A stretch of DNA of 64,000 nt, taken from contig NZ_JACCCO010000001.1 of assembly GCF_013409935.1 (NCBI RefSeq), positions 186,001 to 250,000 of the forward strand, written 5' to 3'. The DNA is from Streptosporangium sandarakinum (GTDB lineage Bacteria; Actinomycetota; Actinomycetes; Streptosporangiales; Streptosporangiaceae). Position numbers and translations under genes: made by a program. This document shows positions 1 to 8,577 of the stretch, piece by piece; position 1 is the stretch's first letter; each line of letters begins with the position of its first letter. The notes beneath the pieces are model-generated. The model had not been told where the DNA came from. It made no database searches and was given only the letters and a program-made list of their open reading frames with translations.

Positions 1-1
1 C

Positions 2-1615
2 GACGTGCTGGTCATCGGCGGTGGGATCGTCGGCGCGGGAACCGCGCTCGACGCCGCGTCGCGTGGCCTGACGGTCGCGCTGATCGAGGCGGACGACTGG
101 GCGGCCGGCAGCTCCAGCAGGTCCAGCAAGCTGATCCACGGGGGCCTGCGCTACCTGGAGCAGTTCGAGTTCGGGCTGGTGCGGGAGGCGCTGAAGGAAC
201 GCCACCTGCTGCTGACCCGGCTGGCGCCGCACCTCGTCTGGCCGGTGCCGTTCCTCTACCCGCTCACGCACCGCCTCTGGGAGCGGTTCTACGTCGGCGC
301 GGGCATGACCCTCTACGACTTCCTGGGCGGGCTGCGCACCGTCATGCCCCGGCACCGGCACCTGACCCGCCGCGGCGCCCTGCGGGAGGCCCCTGCCCTG
401 CGCCCCGACTCGCTGGTCGGGGCCCTGCAGTACTTCGACGCCCACACCGACGACGCGCGGCTGGCGGTGGCGATCGTGCGGACGGCCGCCCGGTACGGCG
501 CCGCCGTCGCCAACCGGGTGCGCGCCACCGGTCTGCTCCGCGACGGCGAACGCGTCGTGGGAGCGCACGTGACGGACCTGGAGAGCGGCTCGGGGATGGA
601 CATCCGCGCCCGCGTGGTGATCGGCGCCACCGGGGTCTGGACCGACGAGATGCTGCGGCTGGCCGGGGCCGGGAAGAGCGCCACCGTGCGGCCGTCGAAG
701 GGGGTCCACCTGGTGGTCCGCCGCGACCGGCTCGACCTGCGCACGGCGCTGATCCTGCGGACCGAGAAGAGCGTGCTGTTCGTGATCCCCTGGGACGACT
801 ACTGGATCATCGGCACCACCGACACGCCGTGGACCTTGGCCCGGGACCACCCGGTGGCCAACCATGCCGACATCGACTACATCCTCGACCACGTCAACGC
901 GGTGCTGACCACCCCCCTGGGCCACGACGACGTCGAGGGCGTCTACGCCGGGCTGCGGCCGCTGATCTCCGGCGCCGCGACCGGCACGGAGAAGCTCTCG
1001 CGCGAGCACCTGGTCGCCAACCCGGTGCCGGGCCTGGTGACGGTCAGCGGCGGCAAGTACACCACCTACCGCGTCATGGCCAGGGACGCCGTCGACTCCG
1101 CCGCCGACGAGCTGGGTCCCGGCGTGCCGGAGTCGGTCACCGAGCGGCTGCCGCTGCTGGGCGCGACCGGCTACGAGGCCGTGTGGAACGGCCGCCGCAA
1201 CCTCGCCGAACGGTACGGGCTCAGCGTGAGCCGGATGGAGCGGCTGCTGCGCCGCTACGGGTCGGGCGTCGAGGAGCTGCTGGAGATCGTCGGGGCCGAG
1301 CCGATGCTCGGGGAGCCGCTGTTCGCGGCGCCGGACTACCTGCGGGCCGAGATCGTCTACGCGGCGTCGCACGAGCAGGCGCTGCACCTTTCGGACGTGC
1401 TGGCCCGCCGCACCCACGTCGCCATCGAGCAGCGGGACCGGGGCCTGGCGGTCGCGCCCCAGGCGGCGGCCCTCGTCGCGCCGGTGCTGGGCTGGAACGC
1501 GGAGACGATCCGGCACGAGACCGAGGAGTACCACCGGCTGGTCCACGCCGAGCTGGCCGCCGAGAGGCAGCCGGACGACGAGCACGCCGAGGAGGCCCTG
1601 CTCTCCTCCCGCTGA
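2..1615 (+). CDS. glpD: Glycerol-3-phosphate dehydrogenase, FAD-dependent (5' end missing)
   Basis: Oxidises sn-glycerol-3-phosphate to dihydroxyacetone phosphate and passes electrons to the membrane quinone pool. The N-terminal FAD motif VIGGGIVGAG starts right at the window edge, followed by the family signature SSSRSSKLIHGGLRYLEQ and an RPLISG/GGKYTTYR region; the C-terminal DAO_C-type helical domain is present. Only a few N-terminal residues can be missing because the dinucleotide fold normally begins near residue 20. It is read in the same direction as the DUF2277 gene 55 bp downstream, but nothing ties the two functionally. The family assignment is secure; the true start lies outside the window. 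Confidence 0.95.
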   Translation, partial: DVLVIGGGIVGAGTALDAASRGLTVALIEADDWAAGSSSRSSKLIHGGLRYLEQFEFGLVREALKERHLLLTRLAPHLVWPVPFLYPLTHRLWERFYVGAGMTLYDFLGGLRTVMPRHRHLTRRGALREAPALRPDSLVGALQYFDAHTDDARLAVAIVRTAARYGAAVANRVRATGLLRDGERVVGAHVTDLESGSGMDIRARVVIGATGVWTDEMLRLAGAGKSATVRPSKGVHLVVRRDRLDLRTALILRTEKSVLFVIPWDDYWIIGTTDTPWTLARDHPVANHADIDYILDHVNAVLTTPLGHDDVEGVYAGLRPLISGAATGTEKLSREHLVANPVPGLVTVSGGKYTTYRVMARDAVDSAADELGPGVPESVTERLPLLGATGYEAVWNGRRNLAERYGLSVSRMERLLRRYGSGVEELLEIVGAEPMLGEPLFAAPDYLRAEIVYAASHEQALHLSDVLARRTHVAIEQRDRGLAVAPQAAALVAPVLGWNAETIRHETEEYHRLVHAELAAERQPDDEHAEEALLSSR

Positions 1616-1670
1616 CATCCGCGCCGCGGGACGGTGGAACGGCGGGGCGGGGATGGCGTACGGTCCTGTC

Positions 1671-1901
1671 ATGTGCCGGAGCATCAAGACCCTTCGTGAG
1701 CCGTACGCCAGCGACGTGACGGACGAGGACGTGCGCGCCGCCGCGCTGCAGTACGTCCGCAAGATCTCCGGGTTCCGGGCCCCGTCGGCACGCAACGCCG
1801 AGGTCTTCGACCGGGCCGTGGAGACCGTCGCCGCCGCGACCCAGGCCCTGCTGGACGAACTGCACCTCAACCGGCCGGCCACGCGGCAGCCGGGCGCCTG
1901 A
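1671..1901 (+). CDS. DUF2277 family small protein
   Basis: A 76-residue protein that begins MCRSIKTLR and contains AAALQYVRKISGFR, the conserved core of DUF2277, a small helical family common in actinobacteria and some proteobacteria with no known function. I chose the ATG at 1671 rather than the upstream ATG at 1653 because family members start MCR(N/S)I. The protein is soluble, with no signal peptide or membrane segment. It sits alone after glpD; a small inverted repeat (cgggcg...cgcccg, 1892-1908) overlaps its end and could help termination. Confidence 0.85.
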   Translation: MCRSIKTLREPYASDVTDEDVRAAALQYVRKISGFRAPSARNAEVFDRAVETVAAATQALLDELHLNRPATRQPGA

Positions 1902-1996
1902 CGCCCGGCCGGCTCCCCCGGTGGGCCGCGTGAACCAGGCGGGGCCCGCGCGGGTCGGGCAGAGTCCCGGCCGGCTCGGGCGGGGTCCCGCGCGGG

Positions 1997-2899
1997 TCAG
2001 GTCGGGTCGACCGGCTCGCCCTCGCGGGGCCGTACGAGGTCGCGCAGGCTCTCCGGGACGGGCGTGCCGGCGGGGAGGGAGTCCTGCCCCGGTGACGCGG
2101 CGCCCGTCGGCGCGGAGCCCTTCGCCGCGACGCTCTTCGACACGGCGCCCGCCATCCGGTCGAAGAAGCGCAGCATCTCGACCGGGAAGGGCATCACCAG
2201 CGTGGAGTTGCGCTCCGCCGCGACCTCCACGACGGTCTGCAGCAGGCGCAACTGCATGGCCCCCGGGGTGTCGTGCATGATGCCCGCCGCGTCGGCGAGC
2301 TTCCTGGACGCCTGGAACTCCCCGTCCGCCGTGATGACGCGGGCCCGGCGCTCACGCTCGGCCTCGGCCTGGCGCGACATCGACCGCTTCATGGTCTCGG
2401 GAAGCTGCACGTCCTTGATCTCCACACGGTCGATGTGGATGCCCCAGCCGATCGCCGGGCTGTCGATCATCAGCTCCAGCCCCTCGTGCAGGCGCTCGCG
2501 GTTGCACAGCAGGTCGTCCAGCTCGCTCTTGCCGATGATCGAGCGCAGCGACGTCTGGGCCACCTGGCCGACGGCGAACAGGTAGTCCTCCACCTCGATG
2601 GCCGCCTTCATGGGGTCCACGACCCGGAAATAGACGACCGCGTCCACCTTGACCGAGACGTTGTCGCGGGTGATGCCCTCCTGGGCGGGCACCGGCATCG
2701 TGACGATCTGGACGTTGACCTTCTTCATCCGGTCCACGACCGGGATGAGGATCGCCAGGCCCGGACGGCGCGGGGCCGGCAGCGCCCTGCCGAACCGGAA
2801 GACGATGCCCCGCTCGACCTGGTTGACCACGCGGGCTCCACCCAGCACGACCCAGGCGATAAGGAAACCAATGATCCCGTACAAGATGTCGAAGAACAT
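1997..2899 (-). CDS. Slipin / stomatin-like SPFH (Band 7) membrane protein
   Basis: A 300-residue SPFH protein. A single N-terminal hydrophobic anchor (about residues 3-20) is followed by the Band 7 domain with the family features NQVERGIVFRFGR, VDRMKKVNVQ, VSVKVDAVVYFRVVDP and VEIKDVQLPETMKRSMSRQAEAERERRA (shown here in parts). Slipins form ring-like oligomers at membrane microdomains and often act with NfeD-type or FtsH-type proteases; no NfeD gene is next to it here. The C-terminal 50 residues are Pro/Gly/Ser rich and probably disordered. It is divergent from the DUF1876 gene, with a 152-bp shared upstream region. Confidence 0.93.
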   Translation of the reverse strand: MFFDILYGIIGFLIAWVVLGGARVVNQVERGIVFRFGRALPAPRRPGLAILIPVVDRMKKVNVQIVTMPVPAQEGITRDNVSVKVDAVVYFRVVDPMKAAIEVEDYLFAVGQVAQTSLRSIIGKSELDDLLCNRERLHEGLELMIDSPAIGWGIHIDRVEIKDVQLPETMKRSMSRQAEAERERRARVITADGEFQASRKLADAAGIMHDTPGAMQLRLLQTVVEVAAERNSTLVMPFPVEMLRFFDRMAGAVSKSVAAKGSAPTGAASPGQDSLPAGTPVPESLRDLVRPREGEPVDPT

Positions 2900-3051
2900 C
2901 TCACACCCCCCTTTTCTTCAGCATTCGCCTGGCTTTTCACCGGCAAGTAGGGCCGAAGGTCCCGAAGGCGTAAGGACCTTTCCGGGCGGGTCCAAGGTCC
3001 CTTCCCCGCGGGCCGGGCAGGGGTGACGCTGTGGCATAGGGGGTGTTCGCC

Positions 3052-3324
3052 ATGGAAGCCAAGCAGTGGAACGTGCAGATCTCCATCAGTGAGGACGACA
3101 ACGACGACGTCACCACGGCCAGGGCCGTGCTGTTCACCGACCGCGGCAAGCGGCACGAGGGCGTCGCGCACGCGCGGCGCAACCCCGTCGACCAGCCGGT
3201 GCCGGATATCGGCGACGAGCTGGCGGCGGGCCGCGCGCTGTCCACCCTGGCCGCCCAGCTCATCCAGGACGGTGCCCAGGACGTCGCCCAGACGGCGGGT
3301 TCCGCCCGCGAGTACGGGGGTTAG
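3052..3324 (+). CDS. DUF1876 domain protein
   Basis: A 90-residue protein matching DUF1876: KQWNVQISISEDD at the start, then HEGVAHARRNPVDQPVPDIGDELAAGRALS(T)LA, the invariant ARRNP-D-VP-IGDELA core. The family is an actinobacterial dsRBD-like small protein of unknown function. I prefer the ATG at 3052, since the purine run ending near 3043 is correctly spaced for it but overlaps the GTG at 3043. The stop codon at 3322-3324 coincides with the outer end of the IS element starting at 3323, so the insertion lies exactly at the end of this gene and may have replaced the last residues. Confidence 0.88.
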   Translation: MEAKQWNVQISISEDDNDDVTTARAVLFTDRGKRHEGVAHARRNPVDQPVPDIGDELAAGRALSTLAAQLIQDGAQDVAQTAGSAREYGG

Positions 3325-3332
3325 GGCGTGTT

Positions 3333-3662
3333 TTAGAAGTAGGTTGATGTGCTGGCTGGCCGTCCCGGATAGGTGCGGGCGGCCATCCAGATGGTTGGGT
3401 CCTGGGCGATCTCGCCGCGGTCATGGCTGGTCATCACCTCGTGTCCGTGACGCTGAGTGTCCCGTCGGACGACCTCGTGACCGCCGTCGTCGGTGACCGC
3501 GGCCGAGGCGGACCACGAGGGGTCATCCTCGCCCGGCTGAATGACCACGAAGGTGTTGCCCGTTGTGTTCAGGTCGCCGGTCAGCACGAACAGGGCCTCT
3601 TCGGAGGGGTCGTCGATGTGGTCGCCGTTCTCGCTGTCAGCGCGGTAGTACGTGGCGGTCAC
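3333..3662 (-). CDS. Hypothetical protein carried inside the IS element
   Basis: A 109-residue ORF starting at a GTG preceded by a good RBS (ggggagag, 6 bp away). The protein is acidic and soluble; it reads MTATYYRADSENGDHIDDPS at the start and has a beta-rich middle (ALFVLTGDLN, TFVVIQPGEDDPSW). The last residues are encoded by the left inverted repeat of the IS, so the C-terminus is either IS-derived or truncated. I do not recognise the family. It is not a usual part of IS5-type transposition and behaves like a passenger; its first 20 codons are repeated at 9633. Confidence 0.5.
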   Translation of the reverse strand: MTATYYRADSENGDHIDDPSEEALFVLTGDLNTTGNTFVVIQPGEDDPSWSASAAVTDDGGHEVVRRDTQRHGHEVMTSHDRGEIAQDPTIWMAARTYPGRPASTSTYF

Positions 3663-3732
3663 CGATGCTCTCCCCGGGTTGGATCAACCGCTGCCCGGGT
3701 CGGCGTGACAGCCGGCCGAATGTCCGGGAAGG

Positions 3733-4407
3733 TCACAGCCGGTCATTGATCACGGCGATGTGGATGGTCGCCTCATGGCGGACGGCGAGCTTGTCATGGC
3801 GGGTGGCCACCGCCCGATGGCGCTTGAGCCGGTTGATCCCGCACTCGACCGCGTGGCGCGGTGCGTGGTCGCCGCGTTCGAACAGCGGGGGGCGCCCATC
3901 CCGACGACCACGTCGCTTGCGGTGGTTCCGCTGGTCGGCCGGTTCGGGAATCGTCGCGCGGATACCGCGCCGGCGTTGATGGGTGCGATTGGCGCGGGAG
4001 GAGTAGGCCTTGTCGGCCCGTACCCGCATCGGCCCGGTACGAGGACGGCCGCCACCCGGGCGGGACACCCCGATGGCCTCCAACACGGTGATGAACTGCG
4101 GGCTGCCCCCGCGCTGCCCGGCGGTGACGAGCAGGGACAGCGCCTTGTGGCCCTGCTCGCACGCCAGATGAATCTTGGTGGTCGGCCCGTCGCGGGAACG
4201 GCCCAGGGCGTGGTCGTCGGGCTCGGTCCGCACCCCGCCCGGCGGCTGTTTTTGCGCGGCCCCGTCGCGGCGGGCGCCGGTACGCACCCGCCGGCGGATC
4301 CCGTCGATCAACCGCCGTCGGCACCCGGCCGGACGCCCCGTCTCCGCCACGGGCAGCAACGGTTCCAGTACCGCCCACTGCTCGTCCGTTGAATCTCCAC
4401 GCCCCAC
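3733..4407 (-). pseudogene. IS5-family transposase lacking the first catalytic aspartate region
   Basis: A 224-residue reading frame that begins MGRGDSTDEQWAVLEPLLPV, as IS5-type transposases do, and contains GLGRSR-like ALGRSRDGPTTKIHLA, the ADKAYSSR aspartate block, RGIRATIPE and VECGINRLKRHRAVATRHDK, the glutamate block. Compared with full-length relatives about 60 residues are missing between RRRVRTGA and RRDGAAQKQP: the segment that normally carries the WR-DVPERYGPW motif and the DSTVARAHQHAAGA first catalytic Asp. The frame is preserved across the deletion. Without one member of the DDE triad it should be inactive. Confidence 0.75.
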
Positions 4408-4488
4408 GCCCGGAGATCATCTCGGCGAACAGCCTCGCTTGGAGCCGACTTCTGAAACACGCCCTGGACGACGGCCGATCACGTGCCT

Positions 4489-4504
4489 TCCCCCGCGAGG
4501 GGGA
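4489..4504 (+). promoter_or_regulatory. TCCC-N8-GGGA operator and leaderless promoter module (copy A)
   Basis: The 16-bp dyad TCCCCCGCGAGGGGGA lies exactly 51 bp before the ATG at 4540. It is followed by GTTCCTAGCGTG, whose TAGCGT (4527-4532) is a plausible -10 box only 7 bp from the start codon, typical of leaderless transcripts. The same arrangement with identical spacing occurs at 8562-8613. Binding by the neighbouring response regulator is inferred. Confidence 0.55.
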
Positions 4505-4539
4505 GGTGGCCACGGCCACGAGTTCCTAGCGTGATCCGC

Positions 4540-5613
4540 ATGACCAGAACCATCCGGACATTCGGCGCGCTCCTGTCGATCGCCGTGACCGCCGTGGGGA
4601 TCCTGTGGTGGACGACTCCTACGAGTTACCCGTTCGGCGCGGCCGACCGCATCAAAGTGTCGCTCACACACCTGCTCGAGCACGACGTGACCGGCCCGAT
4701 GACCGTGGCCGCCGGAATCGTGGGCCTGGTGGTGATCTTCGGGCCAGGGCCGCTCGTGCGCGCCGGCGCGGTCGCCGAGCTGCTCTTCTTCGGCGTGGTG
4801 CTCTCCGACGCCGGCATCATGATCGTCCTCGCCTACGGCATGGCGATCCTGGGACCCGTGGCCCTGCTCGTCGTCGTGGTCATGGCGGCCGCGCGCAGGA
4901 AGGCGTTCGGCCTGGTGGGCATCACCGCGCTGGCCGTTCTGGTGGTGGCGGACACGATCACCGGGTTCGGCGCGCTGAGCCTGGTGGGACGCTATCTGGG
5001 CAATGTCGCGGGGAGCTTCGCCTCGTTCGGCGGACGGCTTAGCTGGACGCTGGCCAACGCCGCGGCCTGCGCGGTGTGGGCGGTGATCACGATGAAGGCG
5101 TTCAGGACGGGCGAACCGCCGCGCTGGATCAGACCCGAGTCCGCCGACAAATGGGGACGTATCGTCACGATCGGGGCGGCGATGTGCCCGCTTCCGTACG
5201 CGTTGTACCGGCTGACCTGGCTGACCCCGTGGCCCACCGACTCCGACATCACCGGGCCGCTCAGCGCCGACACACGGCTCCAGGGACTGCTTCTCGCGTT
5301 CGCCGCGTTGGCGGGCGCCGTACTGACCATCGGGCTGATCAGCAGGTGGGGCGAGGTGTTCCCACGCTGGGTGCCGATCTTCTACGGGCGTCCCGTCCCG
5401 GTACGGCTGCCGGTCATCGTCGGAGGGACGGTCGCGGGCATCTGCTGCCTGGCCTCGCCGGGGCTCGTGATCGACTCCGTCATGCGCGGCCAGCCCGTCG
5501 CGCTGCTGCTCTGGCCGTACCCGCTGTGGGGTGCGCTGCTCGCCGCTGCCGTCCTGGCCTACTGGCTGCGCCACCGGTCCGCACCGGAAAGATTCCGTGT
5601 CGGACCTTCCTGA
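4540..5613 (+). CDS. Polytopic membrane protein of unknown family
   Basis: A 357-residue hydrophobic protein starting MTRTIRTFGALLSIAVTAVG. I count about nine membrane segments spread along its length, with a short soluble loop near residues 200-215 (FRTGEPPRWIRPESADKWGR) and a short basic C-terminus. I find no transporter or enzyme motif I can name; proteins of this build often sit beside NarL-type two-component systems. The GTG at 4531 is an alternative start, but the leaderless-type -10 box fits the ATG at 4540. The operator module upstream is shared with the region before the sensor kinase at 7477-8526, which suggests common control. Confidence 0.75.
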   Translation: MTRTIRTFGALLSIAVTAVGILWWTTPTSYPFGAADRIKVSLTHLLEHDVTGPMTVAAGIVGLVVIFGPGPLVRAGAVAELLFFGVVLSDAGIMIVLAYGMAILGPVALLVVVVMAAARRKAFGLVGITALAVLVVADTITGFGALSLVGRYLGNVAGSFASFGGRLSWTLANAAACAVWAVITMKAFRTGEPPRWIRPESADKWGRIVTIGAAMCPLPYALYRLTWLTPWPTDSDITGPLSADTRLQGLLLAFAALAGAVLTIGLISRWGEVFPRWVPIFYGRPVPVRLPVIVGGTVAGICCLASPGLVIDSVMRGQPVALLLWPYPLWGALLAAAVLAYWLRHRSAPERFRVGPS

Positions 5614-5680
5614 TACATCCAGATCTCAGATCGTGGGCCCGTCGGTTTGTCCTTCGTGCAGGCCTCGCTAGAGAAGGGTG

Positions 5681-5887
5681 TCATCTGCGGTCTCGCGACC
5701 GTGAGGGCGAGCACCGTCCATGTCCGGACCACGCGGTCCGGACTGCGTGCCGTCGTGTCAGGTGGAAGCGTTGCCGGACCGGCCCCTGGCCCAGCGGGGC
5801 GTTGACCATCTCCTGAAGCCGGTCGCGTCCGACGGTGCCGAGCGCACCGGTCAGGGCTTGGGCGAGCTTGCCGAACGGGTCGTCCAT
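5681..5887 (-). CDS. Possible small protein, perhaps a gene remnant
   Basis: An open frame of 68 codons beginning MDDPFGKLAQALTGALGTVG, with a correctly placed RBS (ggag, 6 bp before the ATG). The first 30 residues look like a real amphipathic helical protein; the rest (RHAVRTAWSGHGRCSPSRSR) resembles frame-shifted high-GC sequence. It may therefore be the 5' part of a gene that lost its normal 3' end. No family is recognised. It is divergent from the methyltransferase gene. Confidence 0.35.
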   Translation of the reverse strand: MDDPFGKLAQALTGALGTVGRDRLQEMVNAPLGQGPVRQRFHLTRRHAVRTAWSGHGRCSPSRSRDRR

Positions 5888-5986
5888 CGGCGACTCCTGC
5901 ACCTTCCCGGCCAGTGATCCCCCGGACGGGGGAAGAACACCGGCGATGCCCCTGGCACTATGGCAGCTGACTGAGGAGCCGCACAG

Positions 5987-6691
5987 ATGCCAGCACAGGG
6001 AACGCCGTCGTCCAAAGGCCAGGAGATCCAGCGGACGTTCGACAGGATCACTGACTACTACGACCTGATGAATCGCCTCATGACTCTGGGACGGCATGCC
6101 GCCTGGTGCCGGGAGATCGCGGCGGGCGCGAGAGTCCCGTCAGGTGGCAGCATGCTCGACATCGCCACCGGGACCGGCGTCATCGCGCTCGCCGCGTTGG
6201 AGAGATATCCGAACTCGACCGTCCACGCCGTCGATTTCTCGGAGCGGATGCTGGCGGCGGCGGCGAGCAAACCGGGGGCCTCCGCCATCACGTGGCAGCA
6301 GGCGGACGCCAACGACCTGCCCTTCGGCGACGAGTCCTTCGACGCCGTCACGCACGGCTATCTCCTGCGGAACGTGGAGAATGTCGAGCGCGTGCTCGAA
6401 GAGCAGTACCGGGTGCTCAAACCCGGAGGCCGGGTCGTCATGCTGGAGACCTGCCCGCCGCGCGGACCGCTCCGTTACCCGGTGGAGCTGGGGGTCCGGA
6501 TCGTGATTCCCCTCCTCGGCCAGGTGGTCGCCCGCGATCGGAAGTCGTACGCCTATCTGCAGGAATCCACGCTCGGCTTCATGACTCCGCAGGAGGTCTC
6601 CGAGGTCCTCCGCCGGGTCGGCTTCAGCTCCATCGCGTGGAAGAAAAGGTTCCTCGGCACCCACATGATCATATCGGCGGAAAAACGGTAA
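5987..6691 (+). CDS. UbiE/MenG-type SAM-dependent methyltransferase
   Basis: A 234-residue class I methyltransferase. It shows the UbiE/COQ5 N-terminal block FDRITDYYDLMNRLMTLGRH, SAM motif I LDIATGTGVIA (about residues 57-67), the acidic VHAVDFSERML, and the later blocks ADANDLPFGDESFDAVTHGYLLRNV and VLKPGGRVVMLE (given in parts). Demethylmenaquinone methyltransferase (menG) is the nearest known role, but the lack of other menaquinone genes here and the divergence within GYLLRNV mean a quinone-like or secondary-metabolite substrate is possible. The start has the purine-rich stretch gaggagcc about 8 bp upstream. Confidence 0.82.
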   Translation: MPAQGTPSSKGQEIQRTFDRITDYYDLMNRLMTLGRHAAWCREIAAGARVPSGGSMLDIATGTGVIALAALERYPNSTVHAVDFSERMLAAAASKPGASAITWQQADANDLPFGDESFDAVTHGYLLRNVENVERVLEEQYRVLKPGGRVVMLETCPPRGPLRYPVELGVRIVIPLLGQVVARDRKSYAYLQESTLGFMTPQEVSEVLRRVGFSSIAWKKRFLGTHMIISAEKR

Positions 6692-6811
6692 GTCTTCGGA
6701 CATGACCCTTGGTCGATATCGGCTGTGCGGGTCCCTTGGACATCCGGCCCGCCGTGCGCACGACAGCCAGGCGCCACGAGTGCACCAGGAGAACGCGAGA
6801 GATTCACAGGA

Positions 6812-7480
6812 TCACTCTCGATGCCAGCGGCTCTTCGCCGCCTCCGCGACGCCAGTGCTGACGAGGCCGAGCTCGTAGGCGAGAACGGCCGCCTGGGTGC
6901 GGTCGCGGGCGCCGAGCTTGTTCAGGAGGTTGCCGACGTGCGTCTTGACCGTCTCCTTGGTGACGTGCAGCGCCGAGGCGATCTCCGCGTTGCTCTGCCC
7001 GAGCGCGATGTGCCGCAGCACGTCCAGCTCGCGCGGTGTCAACTCGACCGGCACGCGCTGCCGAGCGGTGCCCACATGCGGCGAGGCGATGCGGCGCAGC
7101 GCGTCGGGGAAGAGCACCGCGTCGCGCCGGTACACCAGGCGGACCGCCTCCACCAGTTCGCCGGCGGGCGAGCGTTTGAGCACGTAGCCGGCGGCACCCG
7201 CGCGCAGGGCCCCCCAGACGAGCTGGTCGCTCTCGAACGTGGTGACCATGATGACGCGCGTCTTCGGGGAGCGGCGGGCGAGCTCCCGGGTCGCGGCCAG
7301 ACCGTCCATGCCGGGCATGCGGATGTCCATCAGCACGACGTCCGCGCCGGTGCCGGCCGCGACCGCCGCACGGCCGTCGGCGGCCTCAGCCGTGACGTCG
7401 ATGTCGTCGTGGAGGGAGAGCACGGTTGCCCAACCCGAGCGGATCAGCTTCTCGTCGTCGGCCAGGACGACCCGGATCAC
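6812..7480 (-). CDS. NarL/LuxR-family response regulator
   Basis: A 222-residue two-domain regulator. The receiver domain starts VIRVVLADDEKLIRSG with the phospho-acceptor in VLMDIRMPG (about Asp53), Thr in MVTTFES and Lys in GYVLKRS. The LuxR helix-turn-helix follows: LTPRELDVLRHIALGQSNAEIA and VTKETVKTHVGNLLNKLGARDR. I chose the GTG at 7480 because it overlaps the kinase stop codon as GTGA, the usual translational coupling of such pairs; an ATG at 7507 would overlap the kinase by 31 bp. A likely target is the TCCC-N8-GGGA dyad found at 4489 and 8562. Confidence 0.93.
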   Translation of the reverse strand: MIRVVLADDEKLIRSGWATVLSLHDDIDVTAEAADGRAAVAAGTGADVVLMDIRMPGMDGLAATRELARRSPKTRVIMVTTFESDQLVWGALRAGAAGYVLKRSPAGELVEAVRLVYRRDAVLFPDALRRIASPHVGTARQRVPVELTPRELDVLRHIALGQSNAEIASALHVTKETVKTHVGNLLNKLGARDRTQAAVLAYELGLVSTGVAEAAKSRWHRE

Positions 7481-8526
7481 AGCGGCAGACTCGCCCGGAC
7501 GCGCCATGTTCCACCCACCTCCTCCCAGGTGCACGTCCCGCCTGCGAGCCGGGCCCGCATGCGCATGCCGGTCAGGCCGCGCCCCGGCTCCCCGGGCGTG
7601 CTCAGGGTTGCGTTGTCCATGGTCAGGGTCACTTCGGTGCCGACGGCGACGCCGAGCATGACCGGGCCTTGCCCGTGGCGCAGGGCGTTGGTGAGCGCCT
7701 CCCTGGCGATCGCGAAGGCGGCCCGCGAGGTCGCGGGGGACACCTTGCCGAGGTGGTCGACGCTGACCCGGACGTCGAGGCCGCGGGTGAGCGTGCCGAG
7801 CGCCTCCAAGGTGGGCGCCTGGCCCGCCGTGCCGTCGTCGAGCACGCTGAGCAGCACGTCGAGCTCCTGCTGAGCGTTGCGGGCGGTAGTTGCCAGATGT
7901 CCGAGCGACTGCGCGGCGAGCGCGGGGGCGGCGCGCTGCAGCGCCACCTCGGCCGCCATGGCCTGCACCAGGACGACGCTGAGGGCGTGGCCGACGGAGT
8001 CGTGCAGTTCCAGGGCGAGTGACTGGCGGCGGCCGAGCTCGTCGATCAAGCGGGACGGCTCGGAGTGCAGCAGCCGGCGCGCGGCCCAGCGCTGGCCGAA
8101 ACCCGTGGCCACCATCGCGGCCAGCGCGACAACGACGAGCAGCAGCACCTCGGTCACCTTGCCGGGGTCCACGCGCCACGCCCACGGGAGCAGCCCGGGA
8201 GACAGCGCCAGCACGGTCGCGCTGAGCGTCGCGCCGACGTACAAGTGCAGGCTGGTCAGGGCCACCAGGTAGAGGCGGTCACCGCGCTCGGACACGACGA
8301 CGTCGAGCAGATCCGACAGCGCGGTCACCTCCAGGCGCCGCGTCAGCGGCATCATCGCGAGCAGCACCGAGGCGGGCAGGCACGCCGCCCACAGCCCCAG
8401 CAGTCGTCCCGGCGTCAGCTCCGTCAGGATCAGCAAGCCGAGCCCCGCAGCGACCGGAGTCAGCAGCGCGGCGCCGAGTAGCTGGTAGACCCCGGCCCGC
8501 ACGGCCTGGGCGAGATGGCGCTTCAC
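7477..8526 (-). CDS. NarL-type sensor histidine kinase
   Basis: A 349-residue membrane kinase. Four to five hydrophobic segments occupy the first 170 residues, followed by the HisKA_3 box SLALELHDSVGHALSV with the phospho-accepting His, then the HATPase region with N box REALTNALRHG and a GRGLTGM(R) G box. There is no extracytoplasmic domain of size, so it probably senses within or at the membrane. The GTG start at 8526 lies 7 bp downstream of a TAACGT -10 box (8539-8534 on the minus strand), implying a leaderless message; the dyad at 8562-8577 sits near its -35 position. Partner of the regulator at 6812-7480. Confidence 0.92.
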   Translation of the reverse strand: MKRHLAQAVRAGVYQLLGAALLTPVAAGLGLLILTELTPGRLLGLWAACLPASVLLAMMPLTRRLEVTALSDLLDVVVSERGDRLYLVALTSLHLYVGATLSATVLALSPGLLPWAWRVDPGKVTEVLLLVVVALAAMVATGFGQRWAARRLLHSEPSRLIDELGRRQSLALELHDSVGHALSVVLVQAMAAEVALQRAAPALAAQSLGHLATTARNAQQELDVLLSVLDDGTAGQAPTLEALGTLTRGLDVRVSVDHLGKVSPATSRAAFAIAREALTNALRHGQGPVMLGVAVGTEVTLTMDNATLSTPGEPGRGLTGMRMRARLAGGTCTWEEVGGTWRVRASLPL

Positions 8527-8561
8527 GCGACTGACGTTAGCCGACGTCTCCAGGGGTGCAC

Positions 8562-8577
8562 TCCCCCGCCGGAGGGA
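8562..8577 (+). promoter_or_regulatory. TCCC-N8-GGGA operator and promoter module (copy B)
   Basis: The dyad TCCCCCGCCGGAGGGA lies between the kinase gene (minus strand) and a plus-strand ATG at 8613. On the plus strand, dyad to ATG is 51 bp with GTTCCTGGCGTG in between, the same layout as at 4489-4540. The plus-strand frame is short: MTRTDHSRGAAPCSP then stop, so the gene once served by this promoter is broken, although its first four residues match those of the membrane protein at 4540. Confidence 0.5.

Larger units (their letters stand above)
3323..4465 (-). mobile_element. IS5-type insertion sequence with extra ORF, internally deleted transposase
   Basis: The left end (3323 onward, agggcgtgttttagaagt) and the inverted right end (to 4465, reading agggcgtgtttcagaagt on the minus strand) form imperfect terminal inverted repeats of about 20 bp. 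Between them lie a transposase gene and, downstream of it, a second minus-strand ORF. I see no matching target duplication (left flank ggtt, right flank ggac), so the ends may have been rearranged after insertion. About 490 bp of its interior is repeated in inverted orientation at 9203-9693. Confidence 0.8.

Noticed and set aside
4175-4534. Plus-strand frames opposite the transposase and across the IS end
   Set aside because: They are antisense to a recognisable transposase and have no start signal or family likeness.
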